Part shown: piece by piece, positions 38,767-48,465 of the stretch
Layout of the letters: each line of letters starts with the position of its first letter
Position numbering within the stretch: the stretch's first letter is position 1
DNA from: Saccharomycopsis fibuligera x Saccharomycopsis cf. fibuligera
Taxonomy: Eukaryota > Ascomycota > Saccharomycetes > Ascoideales > Saccharomycopsidaceae
Reading direction: 5' to 3'
Length of the DNA: 64,000 nt
Assembly (NCBI GenBank): GCA_001936135.1
Contig: CP012817.1
Location: 3,224,001 to 3,288,000, forward strand
The notes under the pieces: generated by a model
Seen by the model: the letters and a program-made list of their open reading frames with translations, nothing else
Told to the model about the DNA's origin: nothing
The model's database searches: none
Translations under genes and position numbers: made by a program

Positions 38767-41352
38767 ATGTTCTCTCATGCTAGGGTCAGTCGGCGTATGT
38801 CCCGAAGATCCAGCTGTAATGGCAGCCCTGCCCCTCAGGTAGACCTACGAAAATCCAGCGGCTCGCGCACTCCTTCAGTCTACTCTCAAGCAATCACCAT
38901 CCAGGATGAACCCAAAGATAGCACTCTTGGAGCAGAAAACCCACATAGCAACCTAGAGACCTCATCCTCTTTTTCTTCTGGCCAAAGTAATTATAAGTCT
39001 TCGATAAATGGTCTTTACTTCAACACTTTAAGCGAGCTTGCAGATTGGTATAACAGTTACGAGTCAACAAGCGATTTCTATGATAGTTTGCGTATACCGC
39101 GAGAGGATTACAGCTTGTACAAGCGGTTCAGACCCAAATCATCAGGACTGAGTATAAATTTGTCTGTATGTCACGATTTTAAGAATAATTATTTACTCAA
39201 CGAGGATGATAGTCCGCTCGGTTATTTTCCTCATGTGAACGGCAAGCATTATTTCTTACAGTTCCCTGGATTGGTTGACCATTTCATATATTTCTCCCAT
39301 CATCTAGTCACAGTTCCAACTGTTTCCTGGATAAACTTTTGTCATAGATTTGGTATGCAATGCTTAGGAACAATCATTGTGGAAGGCAATTCGACAGAAA
39401 AATTTAAGCAGCTTTCAAAGCTATGTGCTAAAAATCAAGATAACGAGTACATATATGTCAAAATGCTCGTCAAATTATTGGAGCATTATAAATTCGACGG
39501 TTACTTGTTAAATATTGAGACACGATTTTTAAATCACTCAGAGTCATTTGAAATAATCAATTTTCTTCAGCAGTTGAAAGTTTCTGTACATGTCTCTTCA
39601 CCGGACGCAAAAGTAATCTGGTATGATTCTTTTGTTCCATCTTTAAACAAAATCAAGTATGAAAATGGTGTCTCTCCGTTAAATTATGAGCTTTTTAAGT
39701 CTTCAGACTACTTCCTTACAAATTATTGGTGGGATGAAAATACTTTGAAAAAAAATGTAGCGATAGCTGGTCTTCATGGCGTCAACTCGTCCTTGTATGT
39801 AGGTATTGATATGTGGGGACGGGGCTCTAAAGTTGGCAATGGTGGGTATGATGCTCCGATTGCAATTAACTTTTCCAAGGCATATGACTCCAATGTTTGT
39901 CTCTTTGCTCCAGCATGGACATATGAATACTTGGGACAAGATAATTTTTTGGAAAATGATCAAAAATTATGGAGAATTGATGGTGAAAATGATACCGTCT
40001 CTTCTTTTGTCGAGTCTTATACCACATCTTGTTATTACCCATTTGGTGATTCTAAATATCTGCATGACACACATCCCAAAAAACATTCTTTCGTATTTTA
40101 CACAAACTTTTCAAATGGCCAAGGAAAATTCTTTTCAATCAATGGTAATAATGTGTTTAACAATTATTGGGTTAATACTAATTTCCAACATGAAATTCCT
40201 GATATTGCTCTTTCGAGTGACAAAAACTCAAAGAGAAACAATGGTTACAACTTACTCAACTTTTCCATTGATAAGGATGAAGCTTTCAATGGTGGTTCGT
40301 GCCTAAAGGTTGTTAAAAACAATAACCTTTTCATAATGAATGATGGAGAATCTCTTAGTGACTTACATCAAGAACTAGTTAATAGACCATTGTTCAGGTT
40401 TGCCAATGACTGTCGCAGTGAAAACTTGAGAGTCAAATTGAACTACAAGTACAATATTATAAACGATGAGATTCTGACGCTTTTCAACAGTACTGATAAG
40501 GATACCATGAACAGTTCACTACTTGGTTCTAACGTGTGGGACCTTGTTGATGGTTTTTTTCAACTAGATATTAATTATGCTATTGAAAGAAGATACAAGT
40601 CAGTCCATAAAGTCAATGAAGGTTCGTTAAGTATAGCTTTAGAAATTGATAAACCAAGTGCAAATAGCTCTAAAAACTCTTTTTTTGAGACCGACTGGAA
40701 GCTTATTGATCTCACATTTCCTACTCCTAAAGGTATCAAGTGGGAGTATTGTGTTTTGACCTCCGTGAATATAAGCTGGATAAGTCATAAACCAAAAGGC
40801 GCCCCGAATGGTAATGGTTTTACTGACCTGGAATTCAATGAAGACAAGATTTTTTCAAAAGTTTACAAGGTCAATGAAAATCCGAGTACTGATTCATCCA
40901 TCAGTGACAGAGCCGGTTTGACTGAATCAACTTTACAGTCAGAGCTTTTAGATTCTGATGATGAAGAATGGATTATTCTTCCAGATAATTCTTCTCCAAG
41001 CTCGTTTACTGAGCTTTATATTGGTGATTTATCTGTTACTTCAATTTTTAATGAAGATACATCGTCATTCCCTTCATCATCTAATAGAATCAAGTTTTTG
41101 GAAGAAGTGAAATCAATTAACAAGGATTCCATTTATATAAAATGGAGCGATTTTTCAAATAATTTGACAAAGGCAGCACACTTTAATGTGTTTGTCAATG
41201 ATGAGTTTGTGGGTGTATCATTTTTTAACAGCTGGGTCATCGATTCTAAATCTCTTGCAGCTTTGGGTACTAAGAAAGTTAGTGTTAGGATTGATATTGT
41301 TAGTAGAATAGGGGACGTGGTCCATGGCGATAACATCATGATTAAGCCTTAA
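38767..41352 (+). CDS. Cytosolic endo-beta-N-acetylglucosaminidase (GH85)
   Basis: 861 residues from ATG 38767. After about 75 Ser-rich residues without a signal peptide comes the GH85 barrel (about 80-420): LSVCHDFKNNYL, then FIYFSHHLVTVPTVSWIN, HRFGMQCLGTIIVEG, the catalytic segment FDGYLLNIETRF with Asn249 and Glu251, VIWYDSF with the conserved tyrosine, FLTNYWW, YVGIDMWGRG and FAPAWTYEYLG. GH85 enzymes cut between the two GlcNAc residues of N-glycan cores; cytosolic ENGases clear free oligosaccharides and glycans of degraded glycoproteins. C-terminal beta-sandwich regions follow (about 430-860). S. cerevisiae and Candida albicans lack the family as far as I know, while Ogataea minuta has Endo-Om. 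CTG codons occur in non-conserved positions only. Confidence 0.93.
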   Translation: MFSHARVSRRMSRRSSCNGSPAPQVDLRKSSGSRTPSVYSQAITIQDEPKDSTLGAENPHSNLETSSSFSSGQSNYKSSINGLYFNTLSELADWYNSYESTSDFYDSLRIPREDYSLYKRFRPKSSGLSINLSVCHDFKNNYLLNEDDSPLGYFPHVNGKHYFLQFPGLVDHFIYFSHHLVTVPTVSWINFCHRFGMQCLGTIIVEGNSTEKFKQLSKLCAKNQDNEYIYVKMLVKLLEHYKFDGYLLNIETRFLNHSESFEIINFLQQLKVSVHVSSPDAKVIWYDSFVPSLNKIKYENGVSPLNYELFKSSDYFLTNYWWDENTLKKNVAIAGLHGVNSSLYVGIDMWGRGSKVGNGGYDAPIAINFSKAYDSNVCLFAPAWTYEYLGQDNFLENDQKLWRIDGENDTVSSFVESYTTSCYYPFGDSKYLHDTHPKKHSFVFYTNFSNGQGKFFSINGNNVFNNYWVNTNFQHEIPDIALSSDKNSKRNNGYNLLNFSIDKDEAFNGGSCLKVVKNNNLFIMNDGESLSDLHQELVNRPLFRFANDCRSENLRVKLNYKYNIINDEILTLFNSTDKDTMNSSLLGSNVWDLVDGFFQLDINYAIERRYKSVHKVNEGSLSIALEIDKPSANSSKNSFFETDWKLIDLTFPTPKGIKWEYCVLTSVNISWISHKPKGAPNGNGFTDLEFNEDKIFSKVYKVNENPSTDSSISDRAGLTESTLQSELLDSDDEEWIILPDNSSPSSFTELYIGDLSVTSIFNEDTSSFPSSSNRIKFLEEVKSINKDSIYIKWSDFSNNLTKAAHFNVFVNDEFVGVSFFNSWVIDSKSLAALGTKKVSVRIDIVSRIGDVVHGDNIMIKP

Positions 41353-41918
41353 TGTTTGTTAGTTTTTTGTCTAATTTATTTTTTCTAATCAAATTTTTTT
41401 TTTTTTACTTTTACTTTTTGCTTCATTTTGGTTGAGTTCATCGTTAAATATGTGTTTAAAGGTATGGATGGTGGTTATTTTGATATTTGCGTTCTTTCAT
41501 TTTTTTCCTTTTTGTCTCCCGGTTCATGATAAAACTTATTCCTAGATTTAATGCATCTCAGTTCTGAAGAGGCGTGTTGTAGTTACAAAGTCATATACTT
41601 TCTTGATGACATTATTATGCGGCTTTTTTGTCACCATCCGAAAAAACAATTCCAATCTTTTAAAACACCTAAGGGTATCTTTCATTTGCTAAAACATACG
41701 TTTAGTATTGCACTGATACCCCACCGTTGACCGTCGGCGTCTGCGCGTAAAAAAGATGCGTGATAGATGATGCGAAAAACAGACAAAATTTTGAAATGAA
41801 AATAATCCTCCAGGTGCTTCCTACATATGGGATGGATATCAAGAAGTACATCTAGACATTTTAAACCAAAAGTTGCCATTCTATTCATTTCTATACGGAG
41901 CATTTTAAACGTTAAATG

Positions 41919-41938
41919 CACACACACACACACACACA
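41919..41938. repeat. CA microsatellite, 10 copies
   Basis: Perfect dinucleotide run in intergenic DNA upstream of the CHIP-like gene. Confidence 0.9.
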
Positions 41939-42020
41939 GCCATTTTTTAGTTTCGGTTGGCAGTTGACTAGAGCAAAAGTAAAGATAGCTTGAAAAAAAG
42001 CCGTTGAAATTTGATCAACA

Positions 42021-42030
42021 TATATATAAA
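42021..42030 (+). promoter_or_regulatory. TATA box of the CHIP-like gene
   Basis: TATATATAAA about 130 bases before the ATG at 42161. Confidence 0.5.
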
Positions 42031-42160
42031 TCTTCGGTACACAGATCAAGGAACATAAAAATTGTGGCAACAAATTGTTTCTACTTTTGTTTTTTCATCA
42101 AAAACTTAAAGACAACTAGACACTATTAGTAGTTTGTGTTTTCAACTCATAAAATTATAA

Positions 42161-43334
42161 ATGGCGACATTTGAAGAAATTGCAGCACAGCTTAAAGAGG
42201 TATGTCATCATTTTTCCGTTTTTTGTTTTTTGTTAATATTTTTCATCATATACAAGATAATAAAGCTCTTTAAGCTAACGAAAACTATTTTCCATATAGC
42301 TTGGCAATGAATGCTTTCGAAAAAAGCAATATCAAAGCGCTATCGATTATTATAGCCAAGCTATCACAAAAGACCCCAAAACAGTGGCTTATTATACCAA
42401 TAGAGCCACTGCATATTACAAGCTACATGAATCAAATAATCCAGAAAAGTCAAGACAATTCAAAGAGTGGCTCAACGAACCAACATTGCCTGCAGAAAAC
42501 GAAAATAATAAATTTGTAGGTGACAAAATTCTTCTATTGGCAGCAATAGGAGATTGTAAGCGAGCATGCCTTATTGATGGAAAGAGCATGAAAGGTCATT
42601 TCTACCATGGAGTGGTATTACTTATACTTGGTAACTTAATAGAATCACAAAAGCATTTTCTTTTGGCATATGATCTTGCCTTAAGTATGGGTATGCTGGC
42701 TACAGGAACTGTCAGCGATTATTTGCTTAAAATTAGAGCAAAGTTAAGCTACAGTAAAGAAGTTCAAAGACTAAGAAAGTATGTCCCCTTATATCAAAAA
42801 ATATTGAGGCTTGTGGAGAATGATTATAATGCCAAATGTGAAGATATTGCTAGAAAACATGGGCTAGGTGAAAGCTCAGGCTATTCAAGCTTTAGAAGAA
42901 ATAAATTATTTCAGGATGCTATCGAAAAGGCTGCAAGAAATTACCATGGAACTTTGAACGACTTGAAACAAATATTCAAACCAATTTTTATACTGAGTTT
43001 AAAAGATAGGCAAATTAGGCAAAATTACATTAAATCAGTTGATTTAGAGGATGATAGCAATGCTCATACAAAATTATCAGAATCACCAAAGATAGACGTT
43101 ACGAGGGACGAGATCCCGGACTACTTGCTTGATCCAATAAGTTTTAACATTTTTCAAGATCCAGTGATTGTTCCTTCTGGACAATCATTTGAAAGAGCTT
43201 GGTTGGAAAATTATGTTAAGAAAAATGGGCAGGATCCTTTTACTAAGGAACCTTTAACTTTGCAACAGATTTTTCCAAATCATGGCTTAAGAAAAGCAGT
43301 GGTAGAATTCATTAAACATCACAGACAAGTGTGA
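42161..43334 (+). CDS. CHIP/STUB1-like TPR and U-box ubiquitin ligase, one intron
   Basis: Two exons, 42161-42199 and 42300-43334, joined in phase 0: 357 residues. The TPR domain begins straight across the junction (QLKE then LGNECFRKKQYQSAIDYYSQAI, next DPKTVAYYTNRATAYYK, later MKGHFYHGVVLLILGNLIESQKHFLLAYDLAL). A charged helical linker (about 195-275) follows, and a C-terminal U-box (about 283-355: DYLLDPISFNIFQDPVIVPSG, FERAWLENYVKKNG, DPFTKEPL, FPNHGLRKAVVEFI). This is the CHIP architecture: TPRs bind the EEVD tails of Hsp70/Hsp90 and the U-box recruits E2 enzymes to ubiquitylate chaperone clients. S. cerevisiae has no CHIP. Without the intron the first TPR helix would be cut off. Confidence 0.92.
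42200..42299 (+). other. Spliceosomal intron of the CHIP-like gene
   Basis: 100 nt. Donor GTATGT at 42200-42205, branch site CTAAC at 42275-42279, acceptor ATAG ending at 42299. Removal joins the first TPR helix in frame. Confidence 0.92.
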
Positions 43335-43736
43335 AATGTCTGAGATACTGATTATGTCCTTCTCACGTTTCTGGATCTTTCATTTTAATTCACTTAATAA
43401 TAGACTTATTAGAATTTCTTTCCATTGTACATTTATTATTATTAGTATTTTTTCTCCTTTTCTGTTTCTCTTTGTTGTGCTTTTTTTTCTTGTCTATTTA
43501 TCTACTTGTGGTTTGGCGTTTCTTTTATAATACAATACAGTTGTTCAGAATGTTAATTAACACATATGGAGAATACTAATTAACTCCAAAACTTGCCCTG
43601 CTAAAATATTGACTTGTTTCAAGAAATTAAAGATTACAACATGCCCAATTTCAGGATTGAGAGATTCTAGTTCAATTTTTTTACTATAGTATACTATAGC
43701 TCAAAAAACATTATCGTGAATCCAAGTTAAAAATAG

Positions 43737-43771
<35 letters not shown>

Positions 43772-44852
43772 ATTTCATCTTTAAAATAGGTACCTCAAAA
43801 GCCTCGTTACCAAAATTTTGGACGCCAGGCGTATTATAGTTGAGGATCGTATTGTTAGAGCAATACTCTGACTGTGAAAGTGTAGCTTGTATACGATCAT
43901 TTCAAACATACACACAAAAATAAACGACTTAGCGATACCTCAAGATTATGCTTCGCTATGCTATCTCATAATTTTTTTCAAGGTGATTGTCGCTTATAAC
44001 TTAAACGCTGACGGATAATTGTTTCCTAAAAGGGAAAAGAGATAGATGCGTCCTCCTTTAAGGTGCGACACGCTCAACCTTAATAATCGCATCGACAAAA
44101 AAGAAAAGCGTCTCCGTTGGCATCTACTTTTATTTGACCACGATTAGTGCCTCCAAACAACCACCAACATAACAAACATAACTACTGAATCACATAAAAT
44201 GGCAAATTAACGGTTTGTAAAGGAGAAAAGCTAAATGCGACACGAATAGAGCTCAATGTACGTACTTTTGAAAACAAGTCACGAGCAGAAACTGCATCGC
44301 ATGCGTCGTGCAATCTGTTAGACGGAACTGACTCCCCCTTCAAATCTCCAATGCCAAATCCATGTCTCACATCAATTCAGTATTTATAAAAAGTTTTCAA
44401 TCACCTTAAAGTGTCTACATTTATGCTTCATCCCTGGGAACCCGAATACAGTTTCGAGGTATCGCAAATCAGGATCTCAAAGACTTTGCATTACAAATCT
44501 CTTTCTTGTGTGATTTCACTTTCATAATCCCAAATTTCCTGTTTGTCCGTTTGTTTGGTTAACTTGGATTGAATTTGATCTGATCTAGCTTTTGAAGTTA
44601 TAGCCTGTCACTCTTTTTGAATTGCTAATCAGCCAGACCTTTGTACTATATTAAAATTTTGATATCAACCAATACCATATAAACAAAAATTCTGCTTTGA
44701 TACTCAGTACACAGCTTCAATATAAGCCAGATCACTACTGAGCCAGTATTGATAGCGGTGTTCATATTAGCTGTTGACAAATCAAAAAGCTAAATTTTTT
44801 GACATCAAAATTGCTCTATTGATTTGCGCCAGGATTGTTCAACAGAACAGTC
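43335..44852. other. Intergenic with A34 tract
   Basis: 1.5 kb of AT-rich DNA between two plus-strand genes; uninterrupted A run at 43737-43770. Short frames (43336-43530, 44182-44370) have no recognisable content. No gene seen. Confidence 0.6.
43737..43770. repeat. Poly(A) tract, 34 bases
   Basis: Uninterrupted A run 400 bases after the CHIP-like gene. Confidence 0.9.
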
Positions 44853-47800
44853 ATGTATACTGATTGCTTTGAGAATGAAATCAACCAGGAGATTATTCCT
44901 GATCACATTGTTCAAAAGCTTCAGTCAATTTTGAGTGACCCTTCAAACGTTGTTGAAATTTGTAATTTGGCTTGTTCACATGAATCTATCAAAAAATTAT
45001 TTGATGCTCACATAACTGAAACGTACATTGCTCTTTGTTTTGTGAATGAAAAATCAGATTCCGCTACTGAGAAAGTCTTTTACTATGAATACAGCACGAT
45101 ACTAATAGAAGTAATAGAATTCCAAAATGTTTTGGGAAATAAGGACTTTATTGATAGTATCAAGTTCAAAGCGTTTGGTCAAACTGATCTACATTATATC
45201 AAAGAAAATTTGTATCCACTAATAGTGCTAGAAAATGAAAGCAGTCATATTGAAGATACAAGCAAACTCAATCAAAGGCCTGATGATACCAATGGTCGGA
45301 GAATTGTCGAGTTATTCAGTCAAATTAACCCATCTCCAAGGGAATTTTCCAATAAAATGTCCAAGTTGGAGCTTGGTAGTCCCGCATTGTTGACAAAATG
45401 CTCATCTGATACATTGCAACAAGGAAACAAAAATGAACAAGGAAACAATCATTATAGAGAAGACATTTATAATTTTTTGGAAGGGTCTCCTGATTCCACA
45501 GTTAAGGTATCGGAAGTCCTTTCTGAGGAAGCTTTGCATACCGCAGAATTTAAAGTGAGGCCGCTTAACCACTCAGATGAAGCTTTTAACGCAGGTAAAA
45601 CTGAATATGGTAACTACAAGAATCATAGTGCTACGAATATCTTTGATCAACAAGAGACAACAGATTTTTTTAACACTGATACTGCTGCCTTTAATACGGC
45701 AACTGAGTATGCAGATTATACCATACCTGAAGTGCCAATAACCAATGACAATTTTCTCAATATGTTCAGTGATTCGGTAGCCGGTTCCAGTTACCAATCA
45801 GCAACAGAATACAATACTGCCAGTGAATATCAATCCGCTGATGAAGATGAGCCTGATATGTCTGCATTCGAAACTGCAAACAGTGAAAAATTCTACACTC
45901 CTAGGTTTACTCAAAGCAATTCTACCTTTGGAAGTCCCAAAGTTGATCCTTCTGAATATCTCAATTTTCCGCATCCTCAGGATGCTGTTCAGTATGATAC
46001 TTTTAGCGCTCAATTTATTCCTGAATCTACGCGATATTTAGACCATGGCGATGCAATAAATAGTGGGGCTATGCACCACAAGGTTAAAAATAACTTACAG
46101 CACACTGCTGAACTGCATAATCCACAAGATAAGTTCTCAAAATCCATTTATGTTGACGTTGCTGATTATAATGAGGTAAAAAAAGATCATCTAGATATAA
46201 ATAAAAAAGCCAGTGATAATGGTTTTGAGGAAGATTGTGACAATGATTTGTTGGTTATTCCGGTATCCAAGCCTTATTTTCCTAATACTAATGTTGAAAA
46301 CTTGAAAGTGCGAAATCCCATCTTGAAGCAAGCAATTTTGCAGCTCTTATCAAAGTATAAAACAGACCAACATTATGCGAATGAAACTAATAATGCACCA
46401 CGTAACAATTATGGTTTGAAGGTGGGATTATTTTTTATAAAAGATAGCTTATTCACTGATAATGATTTGATTAAAAGCGAAGACGATATTCATGACGTTG
46501 GAGTAACCGCTCGTATTGTTTCTTATGGAATCTTCGAAGACTTATCCAAAAGCATACAAAACAAAAATGATAGTGAAGTTTTGCTTCTTAATTTAGAAAT
46601 TATGGAAAGAATTAAAATTGATATACTCAAGTTGCCTAGTTATTTCGCTAAGAAAAACAAACATGCCAACTCAAAAGAATTTAAAAAGCAGTCTAAACAA
46701 AGCTTTAAAGAATATGCTGGCATTCACTTGAATGAGCTAGTTACCTTTGCAAAAACATACAGCTCTGCCTACTTATTGAGTGATCCAAGCTATGATGATA
46801 GAGAATTGAATTTGGTGAAAAAGTATTCTACCAACTCCCTTATGCTGTTGAGGAAGATTTTACGAATTTTCAAAAACTATAATCCAGCCATATTTCCAAG
46901 TCATGATGATAGCGGCAATGGCGACAAATTTTACAATTTCAAAAAAGATTTTGAAAACGCCTTCGAAGTAATCTTTTGTCATTATGATGTTTTCGTTTCT
47001 AAGTTTAACTCGAACAACATTCTCAACTTTTTCAACTGCTATCAAGATGATCTCGATTTGATTATTATGAAAAATGACTTTTTGATTGAGATCTTAAGAA
47101 ATTATCTTGAGCTTAAGTTTAGTAGCTACTACAAGAGCAGCTTGGACTTTTTCGGTGACCGCAGAACTTATAATGGGGCGAATGCAAATTCAATCTATGG
47201 GGCCGGAATTGATGATTTATATTCCTCGTTGTACAATAATAACCGTCATGATTATTTTAATTATTATAATTCAAAGCTTCAAAATATTTTAAGCACTGAT
47301 GACGTTTACAAAAAATGCAAACTTATTTCCAAAATTTTCAAAAATGAAGCAGCAATTTTGCAATTTGAAGAAACCAAACGGTTGAGCATTCATGAGGATT
47401 ATGCACAGCGAACATGCCATCTGAACACATCCAAGAAAGTGGATGTTAATCACTATGGTGACTACATGAATTGGAAGCCAACCAATAGCGCTCAGCAGGC
47501 TAACATTTTTGCCAATGAACCTTTCAGGATGAAATCATCAGTGAGCAGTCCTAACTTTGCCCAAAGCGTAAACAGTAATGAGCATCTATTTACGAACTCC
47601 TATGGAATTGGACGTAACGCTAAGCAACAGCAAGAAAATCGCTACTTTTTAAACCCGGGGGCTCAGGCCCATAATCATGTTAGCGCAGACTTCTCGTATT
47701 CTAAATCTTTTGAAAATGAGATCAACGACAAAGAAAATAGTGGCCAGTTCAAAAAATCGAAACCGTTTGCTAGTCGAAGTTATTTCCACTTGAGCGATTT

Positions 47801-47879
47801 CATGAACTCCAGCAAGCAAACACAGCATGACAGATACAACAATAAATACGGTCAGTTCTACAATACTAAAAGATTTTGA
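44853..47879 (+). CDS. Large protein of unknown function
   Basis: 1008 residues from the first ATG in frame, 44853; six codons upstream are open but begin with TTG. I do not recognise the family. An N-terminal globular-looking part (about 1-130) contains IVQKLQSILSDPSNVVEICNLAC and YIALCFVNEKSD. A long Asn/Ser/Asp-rich middle (about 130-480) has a Tyr-Glu motif repeated as ATEYNTASEYQSADEDE. A helical, Lys- and Phe-rich block (about 490-840) looks folded, with segments such as LKQAILQLLSKYK, LLNLEIMERIKIDILKLP and KDFENAFEVIFCHYDVFV. The C-terminal 160 residues are Asn/Gln/Ser-rich and carry DKENSGQ, a KEN-box-like motif. No membrane segment or signal peptide. Codon use resembles neighbouring genes, so it is surely coding. 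Confidence 0.85.
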   Translation: MYTDCFENEINQEIIPDHIVQKLQSILSDPSNVVEICNLACSHESIKKLFDAHITETYIALCFVNEKSDSATEKVFYYEYSTILIEVIEFQNVLGNKDFIDSIKFKAFGQTDLHYIKENLYPLIVLENESSHIEDTSKLNQRPDDTNGRRIVELFSQINPSPREFSNKMSKLELGSPALLTKCSSDTLQQGNKNEQGNNHYREDIYNFLEGSPDSTVKVSEVLSEEALHTAEFKVRPLNHSDEAFNAGKTEYGNYKNHSATNIFDQQETTDFFNTDTAAFNTATEYADYTIPEVPITNDNFLNMFSDSVAGSSYQSATEYNTASEYQSADEDEPDMSAFETANSEKFYTPRFTQSNSTFGSPKVDPSEYLNFPHPQDAVQYDTFSAQFIPESTRYLDHGDAINSGAMHHKVKNNLQHTAELHNPQDKFSKSIYVDVADYNEVKKDHLDINKKASDNGFEEDCDNDLLVIPVSKPYFPNTNVENLKVRNPILKQAILQLLSKYKTDQHYANETNNAPRNNYGLKVGLFFIKDSLFTDNDLIKSEDDIHDVGVTARIVSYGIFEDLSKSIQNKNDSEVLLLNLEIMERIKIDILKLPSYFAKKNKHANSKEFKKQSKQSFKEYAGIHLNELVTFAKTYSSAYLLSDPSYDDRELNLVKKYSTNSLMLLRKILRIFKNYNPAIFPSHDDSGNGDKFYNFKKDFENAFEVIFCHYDVFVSKFNSNNILNFFNCYQDDLDLIIMKNDFLIEILRNYLELKFSSYYKSSLDFFGDRRTYNGANANSIYGAGIDDLYSSLYNNNRHDYFNYYNSKLQNILSTDDVYKKCKLISKIFKNEAAILQFEETKRLSIHEDYAQRTCHLNTSKKVDVNHYGDYMNWKPTNSAQQANIFANEPFRMKSSVSSPNFAQSVNSNEHLFTNSYGIGRNAKQQQENRYFLNPGAQAHNHVSADFSYSKSFENEINDKENSGQFKKSKPFASRSYFHLSDFMNSSKQTQHDRYNNKYGQFYNTKRF

Positions 47880-48420
47880 TAACCCAATAATTTTCCCGCT
47901 GTGCTGAAATGTCTTGTGATACACTATTATCCGCTTCAAACCTTTTTATGTCTCATTTTCTATCTATCCTTCCTCTTTTTCGCTTGTGTTATCACTTTTG
48001 CTAAAGTTCCCAAATTTGGAAAGAAAGACTAGAGTAAATTGATTTAGTGGCAGTCCACTTAAAGTGAAGGCGTCCCTCAGAATGCAGATAAGAAAATACG
48101 CTGATTAAATCTGGCAAGGTTCAAAACTGGGGTAAGAAAAAAGAGCCGAGCGACACTGTTTTTTGTTGTTTTTCCTGTTGAAAAAAATGTGCATGGACGT
48201 GCTGCATTTGGCATGTGCTTCAAAAGTGTGGCTATCAACGCACTGCAATGCATCCACGGAAGCATCCTTTCTGTGCCTGGGCAGCATTCCTTTTTGGTCT
48301 TTGTAAAAAAATTTCCAAGAAAATACAAGAAAATACAAGAATAACTGATGAGATGATGCTGTTAGTTCTCTTTCTTGGTTATTGTTTCTTTTTCTTGTTC
48401 TTTTTCTTGTTCTTTTTCTT

Positions 48421-48465
48421 TGTTCTGTTCTGTTCTGTTCTGTTCTGTTCTGTTCTGTTCTGTTC
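48421..48465. repeat. TGTTC microsatellite, 9 copies
   Basis: Nine perfect pentanucleotide copies, preceded by imperfect TTCTTGTTCTTT repeats from about 48370. Intergenic. Confidence 0.95.

Larger units (their letters stand above)
41353..42160. other. Intergenic with CA microsatellite
   Basis: 808 bases between two plus-strand genes. A (CA)10 run lies at 41919-41938. TATATATAAA at 42021-42030 is a likely TATA box of the next gene. No gene seen. Confidence 0.55.
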
